DNA from: Cordia subcordata
Taxonomy: Eukaryota; Streptophyta; Magnoliopsida; Boraginales; Cordiaceae
Length of the DNA: 64,000 bases
Assembly: GCA_028554755.1 (NCBI GenBank)
Contig: JAPTOF010000007.1
Coordinates: 13,439,001 to 13,503,000, forward strand
Direction of reading: 5' to 3'
Positions 10,463-22,199 of this stretch are shown piece after piece. Numbering within the stretch: the first letter of the stretch is position 1; each line of letters starts with the position of its first letter. The position numbers and the translations under genes are program-made. The notes beneath the pieces are model-generated. The model was not told the DNA's origin, ran no database searches, and saw only the letters and a program-made list of their open reading frames with translations.

Positions 10463-11039
10463 TAAGGGTGAGGATTGGATTGGATAGTCAGATATTGGAT
10501 ATTGGGTTATAAATCCAATATTTGGTCTAGTTAGACTGGATGCTGCATTTTTTAATAACAGATTTTTTTGGAATCGGATTTTTTTTAGTAAACCAAAAAA
10601 TTTATATTCTTATTACAGATTTAATAGCCTATTGGAATTTGTTATCATCAAACAACAGGAAATGTTATTTTTTGGTCATATGCGTAAACATAAGGAATAA
10701 ATTAAAGAACTGATCCCTTAAGCCGTAACCATCTTCCTAATGCCCTCAAGAATATAGTTTGTTTTCTTTGATAAACATATATCAGAAACAAGAGGTGTTT
10801 GTCTTCTTTGATAAACATATCTGATAAAAGAGGTGAGCACTAACATAAAACATCTCAAAGTTTACACCACTCATTTGGCCGAAGAATAAGAGCTTGGAAG
10901 GGATGACATGATTTTCGAAGAAGAAGAAGAAAAGGATTCTGGATACCGGACCGGATAATCTGAAATTCGGAAAAAAAAAATGCTATTTTTTCTATCCGTT
11001 TGGATTCAATACGGATATGATCAGATATTCTCACCCCTA
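10463..11039. mobile_element. hAT-like non-autonomous element (577 bp)
   Basis: The left end TAAGGGTGAGGAT matches the reverse complement of the right end, TAGGGGTGAGAAT. Both continue into related GGATATCAGATA-type subterminal sequence. The flanks are ATTAGCCT (10455-10462) and ATTAGCCC (11040-11047), an 8-bp duplication with one difference, as expected for hAT insertions. The inside holds no transposase. A short direct duplication around CTTTGATAAACATAT lies at about 10765-10833. Confidence 0.7.
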
Positions 11040-11668
11040 ATTAGCCCCCGCAATGCATGAGAAAAATGAGCATCTTTATGTAGTTATTTATTGTTGATAA
11101 TCAATTTTTATAATTCATCTAAATATGATTTTTCTAAATTAAAAATTTTAGTAGGTTTTCAACAATAATCATAATTCTTATATTTTTGTAAATCAAATCA
11201 TTTTTTAAATTAAAATCTAAATGACGTAGACGAAAAAAATATGAATGGGGAATGAAATAAATATGGAATAAACTTGAATACAAAGTGTTTTCTTATGAAT
11301 AAAAGAAGATGGAACTCTTTTAGAAGGAAAAAAAAGTATGGCATCATGACACCTAGTATAAATTAAAAAGGAAAAAACATTATCTTATAATATATAAATA
11401 AAAGAACATTATATACGTAATAGTTGATGTATAGCTGATCACTATCTCGCGGCACAAGCCTAAATAGCCTGCAAGTGCACGGGTCGTGTGTAATACGGTG
11501 TATTCGAGTGTAGGGTCGAATTCACGGGGAGGCCTAACGTGTGAGGTGTCTTTAGCTAAGCGTGTCCTAGAAGAGCTATGTGTTGGGGACCTAACCTATG
11601 ATCTTTTTGGTGTTTTTAGATTGAGGGGAGCTTGGAAAAGATAAATCTAAGCTAAGGACAAGAAAATA

Positions 11669-11693
11669 AAAAGTGTGTGTGTGTGTGTGTGAA
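11669..11693. repeat. (GT)n microsatellite
   Basis: About ten GT units follow AATAAAAA. Confidence 0.9.
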
Positions 11694-12491
11694 ATGGGAG
11701 AATCAAGTGATCTAAGGGGATTCAAACATTAAAAATTGGGGACTAGAGTGATTACGTCTTGTTTATGGGCGATTACTACTTCTTTCTAAGGTTTCTTGAT
11801 AGATTATACTAAGTACTCTAATCTAGACCTTTAATTAGCCTCTTAATTGGTACCCTAAGCCTTAGTGCCAGTCAGTCCCTAGGTGGCAATGCCTAGAAGT
11901 ACCGTGTAGTCCTTATGACATAGGAATTAGGGCTAGCTAATAAGATTCTAGGTGGTTTAAATCGATCTAACCCTAGCATTTAGTCCACTAATTAGTTCCC
12001 CAATCTAACCTTAGGACTCGGTACAAGTTTGTCCCTAAGCTTTGCCCCACTTAGAGCTATGGCATGGTCCTTATGAACCTTGGGCATTAGGGTGGACTAA
12101 CTAGCCTTCCTAAGTGAACTAAGGTCAAGTAAACCTATCTGGGCTCTTATTGGCTGGATTTAAAGCAAAGAGGACTTAACCTAGGCTAGTTACTAGTTGT
12201 GCACCATCAATTGCATCACTATAGCAGGAACTAACATTTAAGCTCAAGGCATAATCATCTAGGGGATGCCATTCGAGAATATTCTGGAGTATTCTACTTC
12301 TTGGCACATAGACATACTTAGATTACACCAATTTAAACAATAGCACCTGACATGTATGCAATAGATATTATTTATGCTATTAAGTATGCAAACACACACA
12401 TAGACTTCAATATACATACACAATATCATTAAGGTATTTCTACAAACACATAGACATGTATGTAAATTTGACATAGAAACCCTAAACACAA

Positions 12492-12493
<2 letters not shown>

Positions 12494-12540
<47 letters not shown>

Positions 12541-12573
12541 TATATATATATGTATGTATGTATGTATAGATAC
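12494..12573. repeat. (TA)n/(TATG)n microsatellite
   Basis: A run of TA passes into TATG and ATGT repeats. Confidence 0.9.
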
Positions 12574-13420
12574 ATACACATGTACATTAAGTTTTCATTA
12601 ATAAAAAGTAGTAATCAATCCATAACACAAGATATAATCACCCTACATAGCTATAATCATACATAATTAGATTTGGGATAAAGGAGAGATACCTTTCTAT
12701 CCAAATCCATGGTTTACAATCCATTAACTATGCCCAAATCTTGTGTTTGATCTTCTTAGAAGCTTGATTCTTAGGTGTTTTTGTGTTTAGAAGTGAGTGT
12801 GTGGGATGGGTTAAGGTAGATTTAGGGTTTAAGGAGATGGATGTGTGAAATAGCGGGTGTTTTCCCTAAAAAATTGTTAAAAAATGGCTTAAATAAAGCT
12901 GTCAACGCGGAGGGCCAAAAAACGGCTTTAATGAAGCTGTCAACGCGCAAGGCCAAGGGAGCAGCCGGTTGACTGGCCTTGGGGTTTGGTTGACTGCCCT
13001 AAATTGGCCAAGATTTTGATGTGGCCAGGGGCCTAGGCTGGTCGACCGGCCTTGACTGGAGGTCGACCAGCCTTGACAGTAAAATATTCATATCTTGCTC
13101 GTTTTGGCTCCGATTCGCACACCATTTTTTTCTATGGCTTCGTACTGCTTCTAGGGATCGCCTAAACCATATTTCTTCATCTTTTGCACCCTATAAACAT
13201 GTCCAATCTTTTTCCATGTCCTCTTTGGTTGCAAGCTCCGAATTTAGCTCCTGCTGCGCTCGGTTTCCCCTCGGTCACTTCTTTCTTCGTTTGACCACTT
13301 CCAAATACATCTTTCAAGCCTTTTTTAAGTCCCAAATATGTTTGGCTTTAATCCACATCCCAAATACCATCAATCAAGCTCAAATCATCTCTCCCCAATC
13401 TCACCTAAAATAAGCGATAA

Positions 13421-14417
13421 ACAAGCATTAAGGTAGCATTTAAGTTCTAACCGCAACTATGCACATATAAAACCTAATATGCATAAATATGACTTAAATG
13501 CTATACTAATACACCAATAAAGCATAAAACACCTCAAGACAAGAATAATCATGCAATGCACAAGCACACACAAAACTAACACATCACTAGTCATGGAATA
13601 GTACAAAACTAATTCATAAACTATTCCTATACCTTAAAATGATATAATTTAAAACTAACAATTCATTCACCTCAAGACATACATTCAACACCTCAAATCA
13701 TATCACATTCATACGAATATTTCAATCAATTTACTCAACACAACACATTTCACTCACCTTATTCATGCGTTGTATGCATGTATGTATATATGAATAGATG
13801 TTACTTGATTGATGCTCTATTTCACAAGAATTAGGGTACAAGTATGGTGGGGAGCTATTGGCCTCTTTATTGAGATATTGTTCAACATTCACCAGACACG
13901 TGTTAAGAAAGTGCTAGGGGGTATCAAGATGTGTTAGGAGAGTCTCGAAAAAAATAAAAACAACTAAAATTCTTAAACACATGCCAGACACGTGTCAGAG
14001 AGTGCTAGGATAGTGCTAGTGTCTAGCATGTGTTAGACCTGGACACGTGACCCTCCAAAGAGTGTTGGTAGTTCATAGCCTTTAAGCACTGTAATAGACC
14101 TTTGAAGAAGCCATTGTTCACATAGGCTCAATAGGCATAATCTATGCAAGCATTTCGATTTTGAAAGCAAAGCACTTTCATGCACCAATATGTAAGACCA
14201 TGTTGCTCGATCCAAAAAATGCAACAGAAGTTCACTACAAGAAGTTAAAGATCAACATTACCCGAGGACATGTAGTGAATAATGTTGTTGCCGAAGAGTT
14301 TTACACACGTCCCAATTCATGTTATTGTCCAAAAGGAAAAGTGTTGAGTATTATATCATACGTCAAGCCCAAACACCAAGCTCACGAGCGAGACTAGTGA
14401 TCAAGGCACAACTAATA
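13421..14417. other. Non-coding stretch with three CACGTG cores
   Basis: No gene is recognised; the small frames at 14033-14224 (minus) and 14161-14397 (plus) have no domain. Three CACGTG palindromes lie at 13897-13902, 13989-13994 and 14044-14049, two of them inside the longer shared context AGACACGTGT. They could be G-box-like sites or simply parts of a tandem repeat. Confidence 0.5.
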
Positions 14418-14830
14418 ATGTCACGCCCTATCTAAGGTGCGTGACATGCTGCGTGCTAAAATGGAATAACCCCTTAAGCACACAAGGCGCGCTAATAAGA
14501 TTCATTTAATTCAAAGCACCTAAAATTAGAATTCAATGATAATCTTCACTAACATAATAATATTCTAGGAAATAGTTTCCAAAGAGAAATGCTCAAGTTA
14601 AAAGGCTCCACTCCTCAATTATTACACTTGTTCAAATCTCACTCAAACTTCCAAGTCTAGAAGAATAAATCAATATAAAATAATGTTTCTATCTTACATG
14701 AAAGCAAGCCCAAACATTCATTATCTTGACCCCAAACCACTACCCACTCTGTCTTAACTGCAAAGAAAGCAGGCGGAATATGAGAAAATGAGCAAAAAAA
14801 GCTCAGTAAGGGAATTTAATCCACATGAAC
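14418..14830. repeat. LTR-like repeat beginning TGTCACGCCC
   Basis: The block opens with TGTCACGCCCTA and contains GCAGGCGGAATATGAGAAAA followed by AAAGCTCAGTAAG near its right side. I associate these features with LTR-type dispersed repeats of plants. No internal retroelement domains are attached and the right border is unclear. Confidence 0.35.
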
Positions 14831-15822
14831 ATGTCAAATAGAATATCAAGATAAGGGAAACATTATCTAGACATGATATCGAAAATAGTTCACATGTTAT
14901 TTACACTTAATTAAGGGATCACGAGTGATTCTTTATACTGGAGATACAACCAAAGGCTCAAGTTAATAGTAATACCTTAAACACTCAAGGATTAATACTA
15001 AAAGAAAAACATGACATGGAATTGAAAGCTGTGGCTACATTTAACCTATGTAGCACAGTCCAGTAGTAAAAGTGGGGCCCCAATCAAATAAGAGAGGTGA
15101 TAGTATCCACCATAGCAACACAGTAACAGTATCTGTGTTGTGGTACGGTAACAGTCTCGGTACCTTCAGTAACACAGCAGTAAATAGGATGGCTTTTATG
15201 TAAGATACTCTTGTGCATGTACTACAAGATTGTATCAGAAGGTCAAAGAAAAAAGAAGTTTGAGGAAAAATTAACTAACTTGACAGTTTAGTTTTCATGT
15301 TACATGTCCGATGAAAATGTAGTACCAAAATATCGTAAGCAAATATATATATATAATTACATGGTTGGAAAAAAATGACTATAAAATACCCAAATTCTAG
15401 TAATACCTATGATAAATTTTTTAAACACAAATCTTAGAAGCATTGTTACTTACATAGTGAAACTTATATATATTAACGTGAAAGACCTGAAGTTGACTTG
15501 ATGAATTTAATTCCAAGGTGGATAGACATGGCTGCAATGTTTCTTATTTAAAAAAAATGATAATATTAACAAAGAATCAAAAGAATAATAAATAAATCCT
15601 ACATGCAAAGTTGCGTTTGGAATGTTGTTGACCGTGAACTCTTAAGCTTTGATAATTGGGCCTAACCTACATATTTGTCCTTTGGATATCATGTCACTGA
15701 TAAGGCTAAGAGAACTTTAAGAATTGTTTTCACAAATCATTGGCTTTCACAATATTATATATTTTAAGAATCTTTAATATTATACTTTACATATATATAT
15801 GGTGTATGCAGGTGTATGTCAG

Positions 15823-15871
<49 letters not shown>

Positions 15872-16399
15872 ATGCCAAAGCTGTCAAGAAAAATGAAGTA
15901 CTTTTACAATTTATACATGCATTTATCACCATCAGGAGCGAGGCACACTAACAGAGCAGAGGAATTTAGCATGTCAAGAATATGAGATTGAGGAAAAAAT
16001 TCCACTTACCTCAAGCTCAAATATAAAACTTTTAACCACAATTTTATAAATCCCAAGATTTTCCAATTTTTTCAGAACCTAATTTAATCAATCAAAATTT
16101 TATTTGATCAAAACCTAATAATCTTGGAAAATTTCCTTAACTTAATTTCAATAATAACCATAATGTGAAACGTACCTAATTCCTTCACCAATCTTTGTGT
16201 TAATCACTAAGCATAGGAGGAGCCTCATCCTTTTCGATTTCTTCCCCTACAGAGAAAATTTTTTTTTTCTTGTGAGCTCTCTTTGTTTTCAAAAAAGCGT
16301 AAACCTTAATACCCAATTTTTTTTTCTTTTTATACACAATAAAATAGAAGTCACCAGAACTAGGACTTTATTTATCTAATAATAATATTTCTATTATAT
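14831..16399. other. AT-rich stretch with a (TA)n microsatellite, no gene
   Basis: A (TA)n run of about 45 bp lies at 15823-15869. The region 15060-15190 contains repeated CAGTAACAG-type motifs. No coding sequence is recognised; the 81-codon plus frame at 15740 is created by the TA run. Confidence 0.55.
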
Positions 16400-16720
16400 T
16401 ATTTTAAAACCACTACTTAGTGGCCCCGAGTACTAAACTATATAGGCCATTATAAATAACTACATAGACCCTCAAATCAACTAGTCTAAAATGGTCACCT
16501 CAAGTTATTAATTATATCACACCACCCTTCTATAAGCAAGTCATGAGTCATATCACAAATCGATTTAAGATATTACAATCACCCCTTGTTGAGGACCTAA
16601 TTTCAGAGGCACATAATCACAATCACAACCGCACTAGAGTAGGGGGTGCAGGATTCTAGAAGTAACTTCTATAGGCTCAAGAGGTGGCTCCCATTACACA
16701 CTTGGTGTAGCAATCTTTTC
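16400..16720 (-). repeat. Second copy of the LTR-derived dispersed repeat
   Basis: Related to 6240-6790 on the same strand. Shared blocks are GGTCCTCAA followed by GGGGTGATTGTAATAT, CCACCTCTTGAGCC, and a tail with GACTTGCTTATAGA. Here head and tail are contiguous, which shows that the other copy has its two parts in permuted order. Confidence 0.5.
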
Positions 16721-16749
16721 CCTCTCACTTGATCCATGACTTGCTCAAG

Positions 16750-16947
16750 TAAATATTATACGTAAGAGATATGAGAAAAGGCTTGCATTTCACTGTCAGC
16801 TTCACATGTATAAATAGCTTACAAAAGATCAAGACCAAAGTCCTACTACAAGCTAAATACATCTTATCAGGAGTCAAACTAGTTAGTGATTCCCATTGAG
16901 TAAAATACAAAGATATTAAGACCCTTATCTACTATCCTTATCAACAA
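16750..16947 (-). repeat. 3' LTR of the 16.7-21.5 kb copia element
   Basis: On the minus strand it starts TGTTGATAAGGATAG and shares most of its bases with 21282-21530, including AGGCTTGCATTTCA and GTATAAATAGCTTAC (plus-strand reading). Confidence 0.8.
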
Positions 16948-17099
16948 TGACCTAATATGCCCCTGCAAGATGGAGTGGCCCTCGGTCATGCCAATCCTAG
17001 ACCGAAAATGATGAAATTGACTTTTTGCCATCGGTTTAGTAAGAACATCTGCAAGCTGAGAGTGTGTTGAAACATGAGCAACTTTAATCGCACCAGAAG

Positions 17100-17340
17100 C
17101 TATCTTTTCACGAATAAAATGTAATCAAGAGCTACATGTTTCATTTTCGAGTGGAAAACCCGATTTGCACAAAGGTATGTTGTCCTTAAATTATCACATA
17201 AGATTGTTGGGACTTTCGAAAGGGAAACACCAAGTTCAAGCAACAAGTTTTGTAGCCAAGTCACCTCAGTAGTAGTAGAGGCAATAGCACGATACTCAGT
17301 CTCAGTGGAGGAGCAAGCCACAGTCCTTTGCTTTTTAGAG
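17100..17340 (-). pseudogene. Copia RNase H remnant
   Basis: The minus strand encodes SSTETEYRAIASTTTEVTWL then CDNLRTTYLCANRVFHSKMKH, the conserved C-terminal RNase H blocks of copia (usually 'STEAEYRA-A', 'CDN-SA--L--NPV-H-RTKHI'). The domain degrades the RNA strand during reverse transcription. It is separated from the RT frame by stops. Confidence 0.85.
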
Positions 17341-17553
17341 CACTAGGAAATGGGATTTCCACCAAGATACAAAATGAATACCGTGGCAAATGTAAGATCA
17401 TCTTTGTTGCCTGCCCAATCTGCATTAGTGAATGCTATCAGATCAAGATGAGGATCCTGTTTATAAAACAAGCCATAATACATGGTTTTTTTTCAAATAT
17501 CTAAGCAATCTTTTGGCCGCAGTCCAATGTGTTTGGTTCGGAGCATGTACAAA

Positions 17554-18410
17554 TTATGCCAATCGATTAACAGTAAATGCAATATCAGGCCTTGTAAGAA
17601 AAAGATATTGAAGACTTCCAATAAGACTTCCATAAGTAGAACCATCTGCTGGTGATGTACCATCATGAAGCACCAATTTGCTTGTTGAAGACATTAGGGT
17701 GGCTAATTCTTTGATGTCATCTAAGTGATGCTTAGTATGTATATCACTAATATACTTGTGTTGTGAAAGAAAATGACCTTGAGAAGTTCTAATCGCTTTA
17801 AAACCAAGGAAATAACCCAAGGACCCAAGATCTTTAAAAGAGAATTTTTCTAAGAGTTGTGTAATAAACTTTGAAATAGCCGTTGAAGAATTCCTTGTTA
17901 TAATTAAATCATCGACATATACCAAGAAATACAATTTTGTGGAACTAGCTTGATATATGAATAAGGAGGCATCAGACCTTGAAATAGTAAACCCATATTG
18001 AATAAGAAATGCCTCAAGCTCATTGTACCAAGCCCTTGGTGCTTGCTTTAACCCATAAATTGCTTTTTGTAAATTGCACACAAAATTCGAGTGAGCTTCA
18101 TCAAGAAAACATTATGGTTGGGCCATGTAAACTTGTTTAGTTAGACGAACTTGCAAAAAAACATTATTAACATCTAATTGATTAATATGCCAATCAAAGG
18201 GCATAGCAAGAGAAAGGATTGTTCTAATGGTATTGGGTTTGACAACAGGATTGAATGTCTCATAATAATCAATCCCTGCTCGTTGATTAAATCCCTTGGC
18301 AACCAACCTCGCCTTATGTTGAGCAATTGACCCATCAGAATTTATTTTTACTCTAAAGACCCATTTGCATCCGACAACATTGGTTAATGGTCGTGGAATC
18401 AAAACCTAAG
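17554..18410 (-). pseudogene. Copia reverse transcriptase remnant
   Basis: Two blocks in the minus strand. 18402-18112 holds the start ([39 protein letters not shown]). 18081-17554 holds the finger/palm region (QKAIYGLKQAPRAWYNEL) with the polymerase motif FLVYVDDLI intact and the later ALTRPDI-type block (FLTRPDIAF). A stop and a small gap separate the two parts near 18085-18110, so no full RT could be made. Confidence 0.9.
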
Positions 18411-18505
18411 TTTTATTTCGCATAAAAGCATCATACTCTTTCTGCATGGCAGTACGCCACTTGGGATCACACAAGGCTTGAGAAACAGTTCATGGTTCTA
18501 TAGGT

Positions 18506-19932
18506 TCAGCATGGGGTGCTTTTGAACACTGAAGTTCCTAATGTAATCAGGAAATTCTTTCGGTTTGAAAATAGTGTTGTGATCGTGCGACCACTCGTGT
18601 GGGTTGAGGGATATATGCGATGATGATGAATTAGATAGAAGTGATTCCAAAAATGGAGACTATGGTGTGGAAGATGGTGGCGTAGTATTTGTATGAGATG
18701 ATATGGGAGTGATAGGTGAAGAAAATACAATGATAGAATCATACCTGGGTGACACAGCTTCTAAAGCATTTGGAGAGAATGATACCTCTGTTGCCGTTGC
18801 CACATTTGGAGCAGCAAGTTGTTGAGTTGGTGAATAACTACCATTAGGCGATTGTATATCATGAGACACAATTTGAATGACTGGTTGATGAATTGCAGTA
18901 AGTGCTGCTGAGCACTTGGACCATGTGTCAATATTGGAGTCTATATTAGTGGAGAATAAATCACATTCAGGAAGAAATTTATCCTCAAGCAGTTGCACAT
19001 GACGCGAAATAGACCTTATTATTAGAGGGGTCTGGACATTTGTAAGCATTGTGCATATTCGAATATCCAATGAAAACACATGGTCGAGAACTTTGTTGAG
19101 GTTTATTAAGGAAAACATATACAGCCAAACACACGAAGTTTACCATGATTTGGGGATGTACTAAATAGGTGCTCATATGGTGTTGAAAGATTTAAAATTG
19201 GTGTTGGCATTTGGTTTATAAGATAAACTACTATTAAAAAGACATGTGACCAATATGACAGTGGAAGACCAGCTTTGTGATTAAAGTTAAGCCAATTTCC
19301 ACAATATGGCAATGGCGTCGTTCTGCCAAGCCAATATGTTCAGGAGTATATGGAGGAGATACAAGATGTTGACTACCATTGGATTCCAAAAAATAAAATT
19401 AAGCCCTTTGTATTCAGTTCCCCCATCATAAAATATAGTCACAATTTTTCTTTGAAAATATTTTTCCACCATTTATTTATATTTTTTAAATATTGGAAAA
19501 ACATCCGACTTGTACACAAGTGGGAATAACCACAAATACTTCATATAATGGTCAACAAAAAGCACATAATAGCAAAAACCATCAATCAATTCAATTGGAG
19601 ATAGACCCTAAACATCAGTATATATCAAATCAAGTGGTCCTCTACAAACTAGATAAGCCAAAAGGTAATTTATGGCTTTTATTTGATAAACATGAATCAT
19701 AAGAATTTGGAAATTTGGAAGATGAAATAGACAATTGTTTATTGGTAATTAAATGACTAAGAATCCTACTTGTAGGATGTCCTAAACTACAATGCCATTG
19801 AGTAGGAGAAGCTGTGTCACCAAAACACACTTGCTTGGGAGTGGTGGAACTACCAGTGAGCAGTGGCCATTCATAAACATCATTCTTGCTCCGTCCACTG
19901 AGAAGTTGAGCCCCCGTTGTAAGATCCTTCAC
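18506..19932 (-). pseudogene. Copia integrase region remnant
   Basis: 19932-19642 encodes the pre-integrase zinc region (QWHCSLGHPTSRIL ... CLSNKSHKLPF). 19472-19287 carries IFYDGGTEYKG with the second catalytic Asp. 19312-18985 continues in other frames through YWSHVF and FGCICFP to FIGYS, the integrase C-terminus. The poorly conserved Ser/Pro-rich linker to RT fills 18985-18506. The first Asp block (around 19600) is disrupted. Several frameshifts are evident. Confidence 0.8.
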
Positions 19933-20167
19933 AATAAAATAAGAAGGAAAAAATTCATTTAAAGTATTATTTGTTTTGCAAAATTGAGAGATAGAAATTA
20001 AATTTTATTTAAGTGCTGGAACACAAAGAATCTTAGAGAGTGAAAAGGTTGCCCAAGGAGAAGAAAGGGAGGTAGAACCAGTGTGTGTTATCTCAAGACC
20101 TGAGCCATCACCCAGCAAGATATCATCAAGACGCTCATATGCTTGCTTAATAACAAGATTTTGCAAG

Positions 20168-20370
20168 TCAGGGGTTACATGATGTCGATGCGCTAGACTC
20201 CAAAAGCCAACTATTTTGTTGAGATTGTTTGGTCATCATATGATTCATAGTGGGTTGATTGAGAAGACACTTCAGAGAATAACACTCCTTTTCAACATAT
20301 CCTTTTTGGCCACAAAATTGACATATAATGGCATTTTTGGAATTTGATGGCAACATGGTGTGATTGTTGT
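20168..20370 (-). pseudogene. Copia zinc knuckle and protease start, active site lost
   Basis: The minus strand encodes CQFCGQKGYVEKEC, a nucleocapsid knuckle whose usual His is Tyr. It is followed by WLLESSASTSCNP where WLLDSGA(S)xH(V/M) is expected. The catalytic Asp is Glu and the Gly is Ser, so the protease would be inactive. Confidence 0.85.
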
Positions 20371-21214
20371 TAGACCCATTATTCTAATTGGTTTGCCTCC
20401 AATTGTTTGTGTCATGACTAGAGTTGTACTGGTTGTTGCTTCGAGATGAAGGGGAAGACAAGGTTGTATTATGGACTATGATGGCAGAGGAGTTGGTTCA
20501 TGCTTCTTCCCAGTGAAGTGAGTTCTCATGCTCAATTAACTTGTCATGTAATTCTTCAAATGTGAGGGGTATGTCTCTACCATGAATTGCAGCAGAAATC
20601 TCCTTAAATCTGTTGCCCAAACCATTGAGAACAAGATAGTAATATCATCTTCTCTTAACGGAGCATCAATTATAGCAAGTTCATCAGTAATGCTGTGTAA
20701 TGCTTAAAGATATTCTGCGATAGACTGAGTGCCACGATTAAAATTTGTTAATCATTCATTGAGATTCATGACACTTGCTCGTGATTTATTGGCAAATAAT
20801 TTGTGAAGTTTCAGCCGAGCTTCACGAGATGTTGTTGCTGACGAACAAAGCGAAGTGACATTCTCAGATAAAGAAGCAAGAATTGCATGCAGTAATAGCT
20901 TGTCTTGTTGTACCTATATCAGAAATTCAGGATTTGGATGGATGGTCTCCCCTTCATGAATTGTAGCAGAGGGACATGGCTTAGTGCCATCCAAAAAACC
21001 CCTAAGATCATAGCCTATTAGAAGAGCATCAAACTGAGCCCTCTAAGAAGGAAAATTTGTATGTGTTAGCTTAAGTGGCAATTGTGCTGCAGCATTTATC
21101 ACAATTAGACTTTTATTAGAAACTGTGGACGAGGTGTTTGGTGTGGACATTTTTGGTAGTGTGGTGGCAAGTGATATGATTGGCATGGTGGAGGTGCTGC
21201 TAGATTGAGCCATG
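20371..21214 (-). pseudogene. Copia gag remnant
   Basis: From ATG at about 21214 the minus strand reads MAQSSSTSTMP, a Ser/Thr-rich start, then LPLKLTHTNFPS, a stop in place of Trp, RAQFDALLIGYDLRGFLDGT and later LFANKSRASVMNLNE. This is the Gag of Retrofit-like copia elements ('KLT-TNFPSWRAQFDALLIGYDL-G(Y/F)-DG'). At least three stops occur. Confidence 0.85.
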
Positions 21215-21281
21215 AAAGAGATATTAGACTAGGGAAAAAAAACTCGTAGGATCCAGAGAAAGCTCTGTACACCATAAAGTA

Positions 21282-21530
21282 AATATTATATGTAAGAGAT
21301 ATGAGAAAAGGCTTGCATTTCATTCTCAGCTTCACATGTATAAATAGCTTACAAAAGATCAAAGACTAAAGTCTTACTACAAGCTAAATACAACATCCTA
21401 TTAGGAGTCAAACTAGTTAGTGATTCACATTGAGTAAAATACAAAGATATTGAGATCCTTATGTAGTGATTCACATTGAGTGAAATACAAAGATATTGAG
21501 ACCCTTGTCTACTATCCTTATCTATACTAC
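21282..21530 (-). repeat. 5' LTR of the 16.7-21.5 kb copia element
   Basis: Homologous to 16750-16947 but about 45 bp longer. The segment around GTGATTCACATTGAGT...GATATTGAGA occurs twice here (about 21418-21462 and 21465-21505) and once in the 3' LTR. Confidence 0.8.
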
Positions 21531-22164
21531 AATTACTAAAGTTTTCATTATTAGCTGAATCAACTTTTTAATGTTCGCATAAGCAAGGGATCATAGAAAA
21601 AGACATCCTAGAGTGTAAGAAACCAGCTCAATCTTAAGAAGGCTATAGGCCAAGACTCTATAATGACCTAGAAGCTTCTTATCAACAAATCTAACAAAAG
21701 AATTCTGTATACAGAGACAAAGGTCAATGTGGTAGACCCGTTATTTAGCTTTCTAACCTTTCCTTTAGGGGCAGTTACAAAACTTTTGGGCAAATCTGCT
21801 AGATTTGGGTGTATAGATAATTTGTACAAGGGGCTGAAGAGTTGAGCATAGCAAAGTATATAAAGTCAAAAACGCACAATGCAATATTGTTCTCACCTAA
21901 GTTGGCTCAAATTTCGGTTTCCAAAACCATCCACTTCAAATGAATGAATACTCAAAATTTGAGTATAATCATGAACAACTTAGATTTGTGACAAATGCAA
22001 CTAAAACGAACGATTATTTTCAATGATGGTTCAGAGGTAAGAAGTAATTTAGATCTGATCATGGATCCTAAGTCTCTGGCTGGTGAAACCGGAGGTTAGA
22101 AAGGATACTTAAAGAAACCTGTGACATTCATGTTCATAAATGATTTTGTTGCATTCTTCTCGTA
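21531..22164. other. Unassigned stretch between two copia elements
   Basis: No coding sequence or LTR similarity is recognised. Confidence 0.5.
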
Positions 22165-22199
22165 ATTTAAAGAATACGAGAAAGCAGACACAAGAGAAT
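22165..22199 (-). repeat. Inverted fragment of a copia LTR end
   Basis: AAGAATACGAGAAAGCAGAC and the next bases ACAAGAGAAT are, apart from a small indel, the reverse complement of the last part of the LTR at 23023-23352 (around 23300-23333). It abuts RT/RNase H coding sequence directly at 22200. Confidence 0.75.

Larger units (their letters stand above)
11040..13420. repeat. Unclassified non-coding repeat-like region
   Basis: From about 11440 the sequence has a higher GC content and lacks coding potential. It contains GCAAGTGCACGGGTCG followed by GGTCGAATTCACGGGGAGG, a layout I associate with dispersed plant repeats, although I cannot name the class. Two degenerate copies of a roughly 150-bp unit lie at about 11830-11985 and 11985-12135, sharing GTCCCTA, a GTCCTTATGA box and GGCATTAGGG. 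At 12890-13075 a 35-bp motif (AAGCTGTCAACGCG) occurs twice and GGTCGACC-type palindromes recur. The 130-codon plus frame at 13021-13413 crosses this and shows no domain. Confidence 0.4.
16750..21530 (-). mobile_element. Decayed Ty1/copia element with two LTRs
   Basis: Minus-strand element with the 3' LTR at 16750-16947 and the 5' LTR at 21282-21530. Inside, the order from right to left is gag, zinc knuckle plus protease, pre-integrase, integrase, reverse transcriptase and RNase H, as in copia. Next to the 5' LTR the minus strand reads TGGTGTACAGAGC, a mutated initiator-Met primer site. A purine-rich CTTGCAGGGGC lies just before the 3' LTR. All coding regions have stops or frameshifts. The outer LTR bases are no longer TG/CA and I could not define a target duplication. 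Confidence 0.85.

Noticed and set aside
14161..14397. 78-codon plus frame
   Set aside because: No recognisable domain; it ends next to an LTR-like repeat and has no gene context.
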